Below, piece after piece: positions 29,417 to 43,600 of a stretch of 64,000 nucleotides of DNA. This DNA comes from Priapulus caudatus (lineage: Eukaryota; Priapulida; Priapulimorpha; Priapulimorphida; Priapulidae), in assembly GCF_000485595.1 (NCBI RefSeq), contig NW_014577165.1, positions 316,455 to 380,454 of the forward strand, given 5' to 3'. Under the pieces are notes generated by a model that was given only the letters and a program-made list of their open reading frames with translations, searched no databases and had not been told where the DNA came from. Made by a program: the position numbers and the translations under genes. Position 1 is the stretch's first letter, and every line of letters starts with the position of its first letter.

Positions 29417-30686
29417 CAACGTTTATGCTATAGTTATAGCCGGTCTTCACCATGCTTCTCCTTCACCATCCCTCCCGCTCAGGGCTCGAATTAACCGACG
29501 GCACCGACGGCAATTCGGTGCCCCTATCAATCGCTGTACTGCCCCTGAAAATCCAACCCGCCCGACGGCAGTGACCTGCCTTGCCCTTTTCTGTAATTGC
29601 CGTCGGTGCCTCTGCCTCTGGCTAGACTGGTTCGCGGCCGCACTGTTTGTCGCAGAGCGTGTACATTGTCTAGCAGAGCGTGAGGCCGGATACCAGTCTA
29701 CCCTTCAGCAAAACCAATAACGTGGCATGCTGCCAACCGCTGCCAGTAGACGATCGATAAATCGTGCGCCACTGCGCCTGTTTATGCCCGTGGTAGAACA
29801 CAAATATTTAAATTCTGCACATGGACTCGGCCCGCGCGCGATTTAAAGCGCAGGAAACGACGCTCGCGCAATAATGGCCAGCTGTGATCTGTACGGTGTG
29901 TAGCTTGGTAAGTAGTGCAGTAATTAGTGCAGTAAATTTAGAGAAATTTTAGTAGAATTCATACGATGACACAAAGTTTTCCATAACAATGGTCTGGGTC
30001 TGGGTCTGGGCTAGTGAAAGTTATGTCAGGGCTAGTGGTTTTCCTCGGTTACTAGCCCGATGGTCTAGTGAAATAAAAAGTTAATGTTGAACCTTGTTAC
30101 TGACAAAACATGCTGACAACACATTATTTTAAAGTCTAGATCTATGCAAATATTATTGAAAATTATGTTAAACTGGGCCTACTATTTTGTACATTAAAAG
30201 CAAGACGATGTTGATGTATTAATTTGTTATGAGTTTTCCTTTATTTTACAAAAAGTGCCTTGGTGCCCTTCTCAAATTGTGAGAGTTGCCTTGATGCCTT
30301 TTAAAATTGCCTCGGTGCCCATCCATTTTAGAGAAAATTCAAGGCGATTTCTCACATGCCCCTAAAAAATTGCCTTGCCCCTCTCGTCGCTTAATTCAAA
30401 GCCTGCTCCCGCTACACTTCTAACCATCAGCTCTTATCACCTCCTGCTTGCCTCTATTTGCCATACAGACCGAATATGGTTTATTTTATTGTTGAATTAA
30501 ATTCTGCTATCTGGATATGCTGTAATTGTACTATATCTGTATATGGTCGGTGTCAATATGAACTACAACAAAGATATAAGCAATAATTCAACTTTCTTCT
30601 GCAACATTCATTATTCATTTTCCAATTTACTGCACAATGCATTATGTATATATAGTCAATTAATGTATGTATATGTATACATATGC

Positions 30687-30730
<44 letters not shown>

Positions 30731-31658
30731 TCACACACACACACACACAAGGTAAAGCCGAGTTCAATACCATTATTACTCGATCGTCAGCCATTAAGTG
30801 ATACGTACACATATAAACGAGGCATAGTAATAGCATAATTTCCCTTTCCCTTTATTCCGGTTAACGAAATGCGCTGCTTGTTTTTATGGAGCGCTCCTCC
30901 CACAGCAACGTGCGCACGTGCAGCTCTATGCAACGTCGGAGCAACACATCATCTGTAGACATTCATGAGTGAATGAACATACATGCCACGGCTGGATTCC
31001 AGCATATAATGTACATATAAGCTCCCAACGATTGCACCGCGGGCAGCTGGACCGACAGTTTACGAGCGATATGACAGTGAACAACACTATAGTAACACCG
31101 ATGCTTTTTTTCTGTTCCTGCGTTTCTCGCAACCTCCGAGGAACCTCGATCATATATATCGACTAAACGTGGGACTGCAGTAGCCAGAAGCTTGGTAGCG
31201 CAGGTGGGTGGGTATGCGCACGCTTCGCCACCACACACTGCATCGTGCACGCAACATTATCCGAGTGTTCCTTCCACATCTCACAGACTCATCAATAACT
31301 CGAACTTAATGCTAGACACTAGATTACTTTGCTCGTAGCAGGTTGGTTATGTACAGACACTTTTGGAAGTCTTTCGAAAAAGCAGTAGCATTTACTGCGC
31401 ATTACTGTAATGAAATAGGGCACACTACTCCCATGCCAACGCCTGCAACGTGAATAAACGAAAATGCTACGATAATGTCCCCAGGTCGCTATAGCAATCT
31501 CCCGCTCCCTGTCACTAAAGCAGTTTGCGCCACCCTTACAGGGGTCTCTCCTGCCCTGTGAAAGGGTGAGTCCTCGCCCCTGCCCATACAGCGATATGCC
31601 CTGCACCTACAGCGGGTTTGCTACTCTCTTACAGAAGTGCCTGGCCCCATGCCCTTCC
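29417..31658. other. Intergenic region between convergent AATF and OGA
   Basis: No gene is recognised. The stretch 29480-29620 contains GACGGCACCGACGGCA-type repeats, and 30240-30390 contains three to four imperfect units of TTGCCTTGGTGCCC. AT and CA simple repeats lie at 30640-30750. A CCCTGT/ACAGGG-type cluster lies at 31530-31670 just beyond the OGA stop codon. The 3' UTRs of both genes must lie here; no clean AATAAA could be assigned. Confidence 0.7.
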
Positions 31659-34600
31659 TTACAATGGTCTGCCCAGGGCAATGACTTCGTCTGAATATTC
31701 GTCCAGCATAGTGACTTGGAAGAATCCGAGTCCCGTGTACATGTTCATGACATGCTTGTCTCCTATGCTCACCTCACAGTAAGCACCCTTAGACCCTGAA
31801 ACATGCAATGTCAGGCACGTATTGGCTTGAAACAAGTAAGCTGAAACGATTTTCAAAATTTTCTTGATGCAAAATTATTTATTATCGTGCACTATTTTCA
31901 CATGAAACTAACGGTACTAAAAACGGTAAAATTTGAAAGTATCTGCAAGTAAACCATCCAGAATCCAGAATTATCTTAAATCCAAAGACAAAAAATTTAA
32001 GTTAAAGACAAAGTTAAAGAAGGACCAACATTTGCCTTGATGGCCGAAGCTCAGTTCTTATCACAGACCCCCATGATGGGAGAATGTTTCCCTTGGGAAT
32101 CTTATTGTTGGGAGGATTTTCCCAGGAGAAATTATCATAGATCCCGATGGCTCGGAGTTTCCCCCTAAAAGCGCTTACCATTAGCCTTGACAGCGGACAG
32201 TACACAGGCCATCATGCGTTTGGGTAGACTGACGTCACTGACACGAGGTAGCAGACTCATGCGCACGATCGAGGGGAAACTGTTGTAGAGGTTCGAGGGC
32301 AGGTACCTCTTATAGTTGTAGAAGCTCATGATTATCTCCTGTAATGTAACAGACAATGTAATATCACCTCCAACCTAATAGCAGTCAGAGCAAATCCACG
32401 TACGCATCAGTATGATCTGTAATGCAGCACCGAGAGAAATGATGGCTGGAAGCGCGCGCGCGCACACACACACACCAACGCACGCACGCACGCACGCACG
32501 CATGCATGCACGCACACAAACACACACCAGCACACACACGCACGCGCACGCACGCACACACACACACACTTGTATGCGAAGACGAGACACACACCCAACG
32601 TGCTTGCAAGCACACACACACGTACCTCCGACGGCGTCAATGACGTTCCGTCGGTTTTGTTCGGTGCCGGATATTTGGCACGCATCTCCGGTATCCAGAC
32701 GGCCTCGTACTTTGCGAAGTATTCCTTCGAGTCCAGCACGGCGAGCATGTACCCGCACGGCCCCTCATCGTCGTCGACAACAAACGAATATTCCGGACTC
32801 AGGGTCACCATGCCGCCGACGAATCTGCGGAAGAACGACCGACTGGTTACGCGCTGCAGTCGGATAAATTTTACTACTACTTATCCTCTTGGTCCCCCGG
32901 TGGGACATAAGGCCGTAACAGATCAATTTTAGGGTCAAGTAAAGTGTTGCCTTTGTTTGATCAGAAATTTCGCCACGGTAGTTAGGGAAACCGTCAGAAA
33001 ATTCTAGGCAGGCTATTTATCGAATCTGAATACGAAACACCAGAGTGTAAAGTCGGTATCAAATAATAGTAAACATCAAAATACAATGTGTAGTGTACAT
33101 GCACAGAAATATAGATACATACATAAATATTACATATATATACACACATGTATATACACACTCGCACATGCACACCCACACTAGGAGGGAGCATATGAAG
33201 TCTCTGGCATGCCAATTTGTCACCAGCTGTTACTTACTTGTCTCCTATCAGTCGCGGAGCATCTAGAAACATCTCGCTGCCATCCAGACCATCATCGCAA
33301 GTCTTCACACAGATGTCATAGACAATGTCCTGTAAGGCAACCAGACTCAAATCAGATTAATCGATTCACGTATCGCAACACATCTCATGGTTGCTTTCAA
33401 CTACCCTAGAACTAGTGATCAAGAGAAAGAGTAAGGCAACGATATAACGACCGAGTTTTATTTCCCATAAATTTTCCTACTTCTGCTGGCAAATCGCTAC
33501 ATTTATGGCTGGCCTACAAATCATATGTATAATAAAACAAGATTACAGCACTATACTTGTTTACACTATTGTGTTCATACTGTACCTCATCCGAGGACAG
33601 ATATGGGCGGATGGTGAAAACGCGGCAGTCTATTGTTGTTGGCGGCGCCTGGGTGAACAAGTCGTTGGCGCCCTCTATTGGCAACATGCGCTAAAACACG
33701 AAGAAACGTCTTAAAAGTACGAACATGAAATCGCGCCCGGACATCGCCTATAGAAGCTCACGCTGTCACAGCCTTCTCTACTAAGTGCCGTAATTATGTC
33801 GGTTTACAGGTTTAACCAATTCATGCCTGCGTGCTCAAATGCATCACGTTTCGTCATGCAATAATTTTCCTACATGCAAACTACGATACCTACCTATTCT
33901 AGCACTTCCATTTTGGACTGAAAAGTCTGAATTATTAACCACCTGATGAATTCTGGTATGTGTTTGAGTGCTGCTGCCAAAAACCGAAATGTTAACATGG
34001 AAATTCGTGCAGAAAGGAATTTCTGGTCACTTCAAATTCAGATTTTTTTAAATTGTACAAGCACACTGTTTCAATCAGATGACCTTTGCAGAATCGATCA
34101 GATGGTCCCATTATTTCGACTGAACAACATGACGTGTGGTAGTCCGCTCATGTTTTCATGCATTTGCTTCAACATTTTAAGACCATTTCAACCATTTTAA
34201 ACATTTTAAGACCATTCAACATTTTCCATCCCCCACCACACGGCCTAATTACTGTGTTGCCAAGTAATGCTGCAAAAGTGGATAAGGAAAACTTGCTGAC
34301 ACATGAGCGGCGGCAGTGCCCATAACGCCAGCAGCAGCAGCAGCAGCTGCACATTCCACAGAGAAACAAATTTGTGAGGAAATCAATTATTCACCTCAAC
34401 TCGAACTTCCATGATCTCAAGATTACCAATGCATATACTCAAGTACTACATTCTTTCACCTGTATCTTTATGGAATGGACGAGAAAGTATCATCACGTTG
34501 TACAAGGCAAGTCAGAGACAAAGGCAGGCACACAACACCCCCATGTTCCGTGTGTAAGGTATTTCCCAGCATGGTGCATGGGGAGTTATACAGCTGTATG

Positions 34601-37600
34601 GCAAAAGCCTGGCGTTAGACAGTTAGGGGGGGGGGGTCTGTGGAATGTGCAGCAGGCATCGAGGTTCGCGCGCTTGCTTCAATTCACTCGCTCGCGCGCA
34701 TACGCAGCCGCTGGCAGCGTCAGCCACGCACGCACGGATTGTCCGCGCACAACTCTCCCCAGGTGACAGAACACGGCTAACACTAGCATTCGCTGCACTC
34801 CTCACGATGTGCGCTCTCACGCTGAGCACCTGCCATGAGTTGCTACTCAGTGTTAGTGCTATTACAATTACGTGTGCTTGCGTTCACCGGACGTGCGGCA
34901 GCTGACGCTGCGGGCGTTTTCGCAAATGCGAGAGAACGTCTTTCGTGCGACGCATTTCCTGCAGTGCTGGATAGATGGCAAAACCAATGTACGCGCTCGC
35001 ATCGCGAGTGCATCTCAGGTCATCACCGTGAATTCCACGGAATCAGCTACGCCCGCCTACGTGCATGATCACCTGCAAGCACACATGTACGCAGTACGCA
35101 TGCGCACGCTCTCATGCACGCTACGGGCAACTGAATCTTCTACGCAAACAATCCCCATCGAGAATCTGGGAGATTAACATGAAATCGCGTTTCGGTACTG
35201 CTTGGGTTTGCCATCGCACCCAGGCTGCAGGTATTGGCGTACTGCCAGAAAGAAGCTCTCTCTTGCCAACGTGTTTCTTTGTCTGGAAAAGCCAACAGGA
35301 GTTTATTTCCTCTCGCTTTCGTGGCACCAGCCATCGCTGCAATTCCTGGGTAAAACACACGCCTGTACACTTCAGACAGTGTGCGTGATCTCACGCGCAG
35401 CCCTCACGTAGCAACGCGTCACGTCTGCTCCCAGCTAGTCGCTCACAAACCCAAACAATCCACGTCACAACAGAACCGGCTATCGTTCGGCTAGACCGTA
35501 ACACGGTCTCGTGGAATTGTTTAAATTCGAAATCAATTCAACATTTTAACCAGAGTGACAGATTCGGCAGCCGACCTGCTGTCTTTGTCAAGCTGTAACC
35601 CATTCTTTTACTGCTCGCCGTCCTGTACCGAAGTTTAAGCAAACGTTCAGTACAACAGACAGCAGAGACAGCAGGTGGGCTATTGAAACTGGCACTCTGA
35701 TAAGTACATCAGATTTATCGAAAATTTAAACAATTTCACGTTATAAAATGCAGACTGTCTAGGCTCATGTGCTGCACTGAAACACGGGGGTTGGCTGACG
35801 TGACGTGTCGCTATGAGATGGCGATCGCAAACAAATGCCGCAGCAGCAATAATGTATCAGCCCCCGCAATTTCTCTGCGACGCTCGCCGCGCGAGTTTTG
35901 CGTATCCACTTCCGCGCGCAGAACCGACGACGACAGACAAGACGACATAAAACCAATCACGCACACTAACACGCACACACGCACACTAACACGCACAATC
36001 CAAACAACGTTAATCCCAGATGAATTCCATTTTGCCTGTAAATCACAAAAGGAGTAACGAGAAGGAGATATCTAGATGGATGCGTCGAGCTCTGGTACTT
36101 GCTCCGTGAAGCTCTACGTACTTGGAACTCCGATTGCAGACCACCTCTGAAGACCCACGGCTCCTGCTCTCCGCTCATAAACGCCTCCCGGTAGCCGTTC
36201 GTAGACCCTGTGTCGCCGCCGCAGATGAGAAGCGAAAAGTCGTTAGAACGCTCGCACACGCACGCGCGCGCGCAGGGGGTACGGATGCCCGTCCGTCAGT
36301 CGTCTGCGCAACCGCCGGACGTATCTAGCGTGCGCTCGCAGCAGTTTCACCCTCGACTGCGCTCGGATTAAGCGTGCCTGGCAGCAGTAGCAAGGCCTGA
36401 CCCATCCTACCACTCTCTCGCACTCCACTCCCACATGGCCTGCAGGTTTCGCATTTGCTACTGCCAGCTACGTACGCTGTGTGTCAGAGCATTCCAAGTA
36501 CGGTCTGGCTTAGGAAAGATGGGAGGCCATCAACTGCGCACACATGCCAACAATCACTGCCCGATTTGCTTTGAAAGAGCTTCAGACACATTTTCAGTTT
36601 CAGAATAAATAAAATGGCCTCGAATCTTTCCACAACCCCGATCGTACTCGCTCTCAAATTACAAGGATATGTCGGATAAGCGGACAGCAATGACGAGACG
36701 GCATTATGCAAGGGGAGCTGTGAAGACGTCGGAAGTCGGATGGGGATAGAAGGAACACAGGACCTTTAAAAATGCAAGCGTTTAGTAACACACATGCTCT
36801 CTCTCACGTCCGCACACACGCACGCACATGGTTAGGTGCACACAGTTCTTGGTACACTGCGCTTAGCGACCGTCTCCCCAGTGCGACGGTCACTAAACAG
36901 ACAAGAGCCACAGACTAGCGTGGTCGCCGCGTTCACCATACAAGGCGCATGCAAGAAAATGTCCAACGACTAGGTGCACGTGATGAACGGAAAATGGATT
37001 ACAATGATTAATATTGATAGCCGCATCTCCCTCCAAGGGGTCAACGTGGCAACGCAAGAATCTTACGCGCAACGCTGTGACGTTTAGACGTAAATTCCAC
37101 AGACAATGAAGCTTGTTCTACAGGATTAAGCCTGCTTTGCTTCTTGCCTAGCACATCACACTGCACAAGGCAAGAGCGAGAACAATGTGAAGTCTAGGAG
37201 AAATTTGAATTTGAATTTGAATTTGAATTTGAATTTAGAATTTGAGGTTTGAGGAGTGATGCGTTCGACTTTTCTTCATCTGCCAAGTCAGGCCATAGAC
37301 CGGGAAACGCCACCCACGCGAGCTGGCGCTGGCTACTCAAAACAACTGGATGCCGGGAAATTCCGCAATCTCACATCTCACCAAATGAAAAACCTAAACA
37401 AGAATTAAGCAAATCCATTAGTTGGTCGGGGAAATCGCGCTTTCGAAAAAATCGTGGGGCGCAAAACGTACGCACGGTCGATAAACACAGAGACCAGGAA
37501 CTGTCGAACCTGCACCATTATCGCCTCCCTCACTAGCACCTCCTGGAGGCAGTTCGTCTGCAAGGCAGCCCCTCTGCTCTGTACCTACCACTCCACTAAC

Positions 37601-40600
37601 GCGCGATAGCATTGCAAAATATCGGGAGAAAAGTTACGGCCAGCATATCATCGTACATGTATAGCAGGACAGGCTGTCCATCAGGTAAGGGCTGCTCTCC
37701 TTCACGCCAGCTCCGAACGCTAGAAAACACGAGAACAAAATACCACAGTTAATCACCGAGGAGTCTTCTACGTCAACCACCTGGCAGCACACTGCACACG
37801 CACACGCCTCAACTCACGCTACAGACAAAACTGCATAAATTTATTCGAACTAGAATGCTACCGCCTTCCCAAACTTCACGCGACGCGGGACGGACGTCAC
37901 GCCACGGCGGCGCCCCCCGCGCAGGAGCAGCAGTAACTACCTAGCCACTTGACGAATCCCAGCAGCAGGGAGATGACGCCCTTCATGTCCCACATGTAAG
38001 GGTATAGGTCGTATACGAGCGCGCGATTCCGGATCTTCGTCAGGTTCGTGAACGTGTCCGACAGTCGCTTGGCCTTCGCCTCGAAAGCTGACGCGCGCTC
38101 CCGCCACTCCTGCACGCCGGCAGAGGGCGCCACCGCCGCTTCCCTTGCCGTCGCGGCGTTGACGAGGTGCGAGTTGCTCTTCAACCAGTGGAATTCTTCA
38201 AGAAGGGAAACGGCGAAGGCTCCGTGTTCGAATGGCAGGTAGAACATGTCGACGACGTGTTCCATGTCCTCCAAGAGCAGGCAGTCGTCGTTTTGCTCAC
38301 CGTCGTCATCGTTGCCGCTGGGGGGCGCCGCCGGCGCCGTTGTCGGCGTCTCCGCCTCGTCCGGCGGCACGCGCATTTCCACGTCGCCGTCCGAGCGCTC
38401 GCCGACGGCAGGGGGTGCCGGCGCGGTCTCGCCATCGCTCGCGCAGTCCATGGGTTCGATGACGTTCTCGACAATCTTGTCCTCGTAGGCGAGCGAGTTC
38501 ACCGCGTTCATCAGTACGGCCTGCGGCGGCTCGGACGTGTCCGCAGGATCTGCCCCACCTCCGCTCACCGGCAGGGGGCGCTTCGTGGCGGCGACGCCTG
38601 CGAGGGCCTCGAGGGCAGAGCGCGTAACCGTGTTCGTCGTCGGCGTCGACGTCACGCACGTGTTCACGCACGAGATGAGCGGGTTGTCGGGCAGCGGCAG
38701 CGTCATCTCCGTGACAACCGTCGGCGGCAGCACGCACTCGTCGAAGCCGAGCGGCTCGGGCGCGGCGACGGGTGGCAGCAGCGATGGCGCCCTCGACGAC
38801 GGCGGCGGCGGCGCGCCAACGAGCGGGATGTGGATGGCGGGTCGGAGCGTGGCGCCGCCCGCCATCTCGTGACGCGTGATCACCTCCAGCCAGTCCTTGA
38901 GCGCCTGACGCAACGCGCGCCGCGGAATGTAGGTGGTGCTGCTCTTGCTGGCCGAGGAGGAGCTGTCGTCGGACTTCTCGTCTCCTTCCGTCTCCAGCTT
39001 TATGTCCGACGAGACGGGACTAGAGGATACTGCAACGTGCAAACATCAACTCTGTGAATACAACATCGCGGGGAGGCTGAGAGCGTTGCTCTCTGAAAAG
39101 AATACTGCACACCCTGGCACAGAACTGCGACGATGTTTACATCCTCACCAGTTAATGTTTACATTCTCATTATTTAATGTTTATATGCACACTGTTTACA
39201 ATTTACATTCCTGTCGTTTACTGTTTACATTGTCATTGTTTATGAGTTGTCAATTGAAGTTCTTTGGACAACTTAAGAGACTTTTTAGCTAACTTACACA
39301 ACACGGATTCTTTCTTGCTACCATTTGATCGGCTCCACTGTGCTAGCGTGTGCATTGCAACATAGTTCATTTCAAATTCACAGTTTGGGTTCGTGAGCAC
39401 ACCGTTCAAACAAGGAATAAGATCTGTGGACCTGTGGAAACAAAACACACACGTTTTTCTCACAAGGAATGAGGTTTGTGTATGTGTGAAAATAAAACAC
39501 ATTTCTCTTACGAGCATTACCCTATTTAGACTGCTGAGACATGTCTAAACATTCGGTCGTTTGCTCACTGCATACACGCATCTGGCAAAAGTGACTCAGG
39601 CCCCAAGTATATAACCTATATACACACCTTTCTATAGCTACATACCATCACATTCAAACAGGAAGCATAATGGAAGAAAATGTCTTTTTCCCCAAGAACA
39701 TGGAACCTAAGGCAATGTATTTTTCATAACACAAACATCCACTTGAGTTTACGCTTAAACCTTCGTCAAAACACCAACATCAAAGTAGATTTACATTGCA
39801 TCGCAGCCCATCACACCCACTGTACATCTCAGCAGTGACTCATGAGTCATGACGCAAAATTTTTTACAATTTTATAGTGTCTATTGCTTGCCTTCCATCG
39901 TAAGGTCCTAAGAACAACCGTTTCTGATCGTAATCGTTGGCGTGGACGTTATCCCATATCACAGGCGGCCTCTTCATCACTTCTGTTATCTCCTCAATCG
40001 ACTCGACGGATACGTGTCTTGATACGACCTTTGGACCTGAAGTCAACATCAAAACAAAAGTCAAGGTCAAAGTCAAAGAAGACTTTCACTGAGCCACGCC
40101 CGACGTGGAAAGTAGTACTATCATAGTTCAAATATACAAACTCCGAATCCATAAATAGAGTTACTAAATATAAATGGCAACATAACTACTCTCCGAATTG
40201 CAAAGAGCTTTAGTGCACATAGCACGGAAAACGCTTCCAACAAGATTTACATAATATCACCAATAGCTGAATTTCCAAACGATTTGGTTATTTAGGTTTT
40301 CCATGTACCTGTCCATAGTATGTCGACACCGGGTAGCAGCTTACTGCCTATCGTATTCAGATACTCTGACGTTGGGACATTTGGCACAGCTCTTGAAGCA
40401 CAATACTCTGAAACCAATCGAACAACATCAGTGATTTTTCAAGGCAAGTACACTGGTACATTACATCCAGAAGGGCCTCGGGAACATTTTTCTAAATAGA
40501 GGGCAGCGAATAAGTCATTGTGTCACCGCTGCGCGGCGTTTGCGCGCTTCGCGCGGATATCCGGGCTGCAGATCGTCAAGAGCGTATAAAGAAGGAGAGC

Positions 40601-43600
40601 GTACAACGGTGAAATGCTGAAACCATATTGCAGTATTAGTCGAATTAATAAATTTAAAATCAGCCGCTGGTGGCGCCGACTGATTACGTCATTATGATTA
40701 CTACGGAATTTACTACAGGCAGCCTGAGGTGGGGGTCATCACTATGGCAATCAATAACAACATGTCGTGGAGTAATGGCCGCGTCTATGATTTCAACTTT
40801 TTGCCGTTTAGCTGCTAACCGAGGTGATTTTCGGAGAACCACATGATGAGTCTTCGTTCGTTTAATCGGTGTAAATCTAGGCATTTCTTTTTCGGTCGCA
40901 GTACTAGTTTCTTTCTAGGTCCAGCACTCTGATGAGGTAGTCCAAGTTTTGGAATAGCTCGTGGAACTGAATGTTCTGCCATTGCACTGACTTCCCACGT
41001 TATACAGGAAAGTTGTAAATTGTAGTCGCAGTCGACGCAGATGAACACAAAGAAAACAGTTTATGATGATGTATGGTATGGTCTACCTAAAGTTCCTTGT
41101 GCAACAAACAAGTTTTCATTCATCTGATTTGTCAATGAATGACGGAAACACGCAAGGTTTCCCGAAGTTATCTCAAAGCGAGAGACAGTCGCAGTACACA
41201 CTGATCTCGAGTCGATTTTCACCGCTCAGTATCTCAGCAGAGGGGCATCGTAGGGACATGTGGTTTGTTTTATATTAAAGGCCTCCTTTATTGATATCTA
41301 TAAACTGTCTAATTTTTACAATTATTTGATGCTAGTATCAAAACGTAAATAACCAAAGCATTCGTATGTTTTTTAATTGCCTCTGTGATATTTAAAACAC
41401 GTCTTTATGTTGGGTCTATAAATGTTGAAAATCAAATTTTCTGCCAAACCGGCCACCTGGCGGGAAAACGGCCTGTGACGTGAGAGTAGGTTCTTCCCGC
41501 GTTGCGTCGCACACAAAGACTGCATCAGTGCATGAGCACAAAGCTATCCTCGGCTGTAACTTATATTTTTTTTGCAGTACGTCATGACTTATATTCGGCA
41601 TAAACATCCAACTGCCATATTAATTATCATGAGCATGATATATATACATATATGCATTGTAGACTTTACTACCGGATTAAACCACATTAATACTCAGACA
41701 ATAAAATCGGTTCGAACCACCATAACAAGTGCCGCAAAGCGACAGCGCTCATCTAACGTCTACTGCGTGACCTGTGGTGAGTGGTGCGGCTTCTATAAAG
41801 CCCTTCTAGTCCCAAATGTGTTCAGCATACACCCCCGACACAGTGAATGCACAGGGACTAGGCTAACTCCCAGGAACCTTCTCCACCACGAACTGTCTCC
41901 CGTGTGGGATCAGTATGAAAATTGCCCACGACGCAGGCGCCTAGCTTACAGTGTCTTCCCAGAGATTAACACATGAAACTGCCATCATCACGTACGTAAT
42001 CGCCCCCCCCACCCACACCACTATCTGTCAAGCACTAACTAGTCACGCAGCTCATCCATTTACCTACGCAACGCCTACACAGACGCCAACACTTGCAACT
42101 ACGAGAGCGCCTCCGCAGCCTGTACACCCAATTAATCGCAGCTAACAAACTGCACCAACCTCACACTGCCACCTTGCAGCAAGCCACCTGCGCAAGTGGC
42201 CAATACCGCCTTCACCCATCGTCAAACTCCACCCTCGCGCCCACCACGCCAATCGCACATAGAAATATAACGATTCCTACACGCCGAACACCACACCCCC
42301 TTCCCTTTACCAAATTTACGCCTCTTGCAAACTTCTCACCCCACGCCCTGCTGCACACCCCCCTTCGCCCTCACCCCTCCTACACTCCCCACGCCGCACC
42401 CTCGCTCTACTCCCACGCCACTCCCCTCCCCTCACTTACACCAGCACACCCACCGCCCAGTCACACACATTCTCTTCCTACACATCGACAGTCAACACAT
42501 CCAAGATTTAACCCTCCTCTTGAGGTCAACGCTTATACCTCGACCACCCTTAACCTCTTCAGATGTCAGCAGCAGAAGACATTTCATGGTCCTTTCAATA
42601 AAGCCAGAAGACTGCTAGGTCACCGCTGAAACAAAAGTTTTTCAATCGCTCCGCTCAGACCATGTCCTCAGAAAATGTCTAAAATCTGCCGCTGTGCCAC
42701 TGACCTTTGACCTGTGACCCCATTTTCGGCACATGTGGCTTTTCCTACCATGATGCATACACCCGACTATCACAGCCCTAGGTCGAGCCGCTTTAGATTT
42801 TGTGCCGCAATATCTGGCATTTCCTCCCTATCCTTAAGTTAAGGATGAATGTTCCCGCCTTCTTTTACACCTCTTGACCTTTGACCTTTGACCCCCAGCT
42901 TCGACATCAACTCGTTTTCTGATTACCCGCCCACGTCCCGAATATCGTGACCGTACGTCGAGCGGTTAAGATTTGTGCCCAACTGTTACGGACGCTCGGA
43001 CGGACGGACGCTCGGACGGACGGACGCTCGGACGGACGAACGCACGGACCGATCATGCCGATTCTACAAGCTGCATCTGAGCTATGTCAGATGAGCTAAA
43101 AACTAGAAAGGCAGTTTGTCGCCAACTACCATGTATCCCCGTGATCTAGTATGATGGAATATACTCTGTAAAGACGTAGAAAGGCAGGTAAAGTTAAATA
43201 AGTCACAAGACAAAGGTTTGTTATTAACACGCTGATGTGCCTCAGATGTGCAAGTATATGGAATTGGTTACCCTTAGAAGGCGAAGAGGAAATGTATCGA
43301 CGGTGACAGGCCAAAACTAATGAGTCAAGGGCAGTGGTGGTTTTGTAGGGGGCCAGACCGCTCCCCAAGATGTGAGAGCATACCAAGTTTATCCGTCCGC
43401 GCTAGTCAATATAGCGAGCGCCGAGTTAGCAGAGCGGGAAGGGAAAATATGATCAAGCGTCCACTGGTAAGGTGAGAAATTAGGTCGCAGTGACCATGGT
43501 GGCGCAGTTTTTCTACCCGATCTCGGATGATCTTCAAATTTGGCATAGAAGGTGGGCGTTACTGGTAAGCGAAGACGCCAATCGTTTTGGTGTGCGGCCA

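Noticed and set aside
34374-35411. Several frames of 100-130 codons in OGA intron 10
   Set aside because: Overlapping frames on both strands without motifs or splice-consistent exons; the OGA protein is complete without them.
38167-39057. 296-codon Arg-rich plus-strand frame
   Set aside because: Shadow of OGA exon 9, which is GC-rich and has conserved protein motifs on the minus strand.
42093-42629. Pro/Thr/His-rich 178-codon frame
   Set aside because: Lies in the C-rich part of a non-autonomous element with no conserved motif and continues into its non-coding 3' half.
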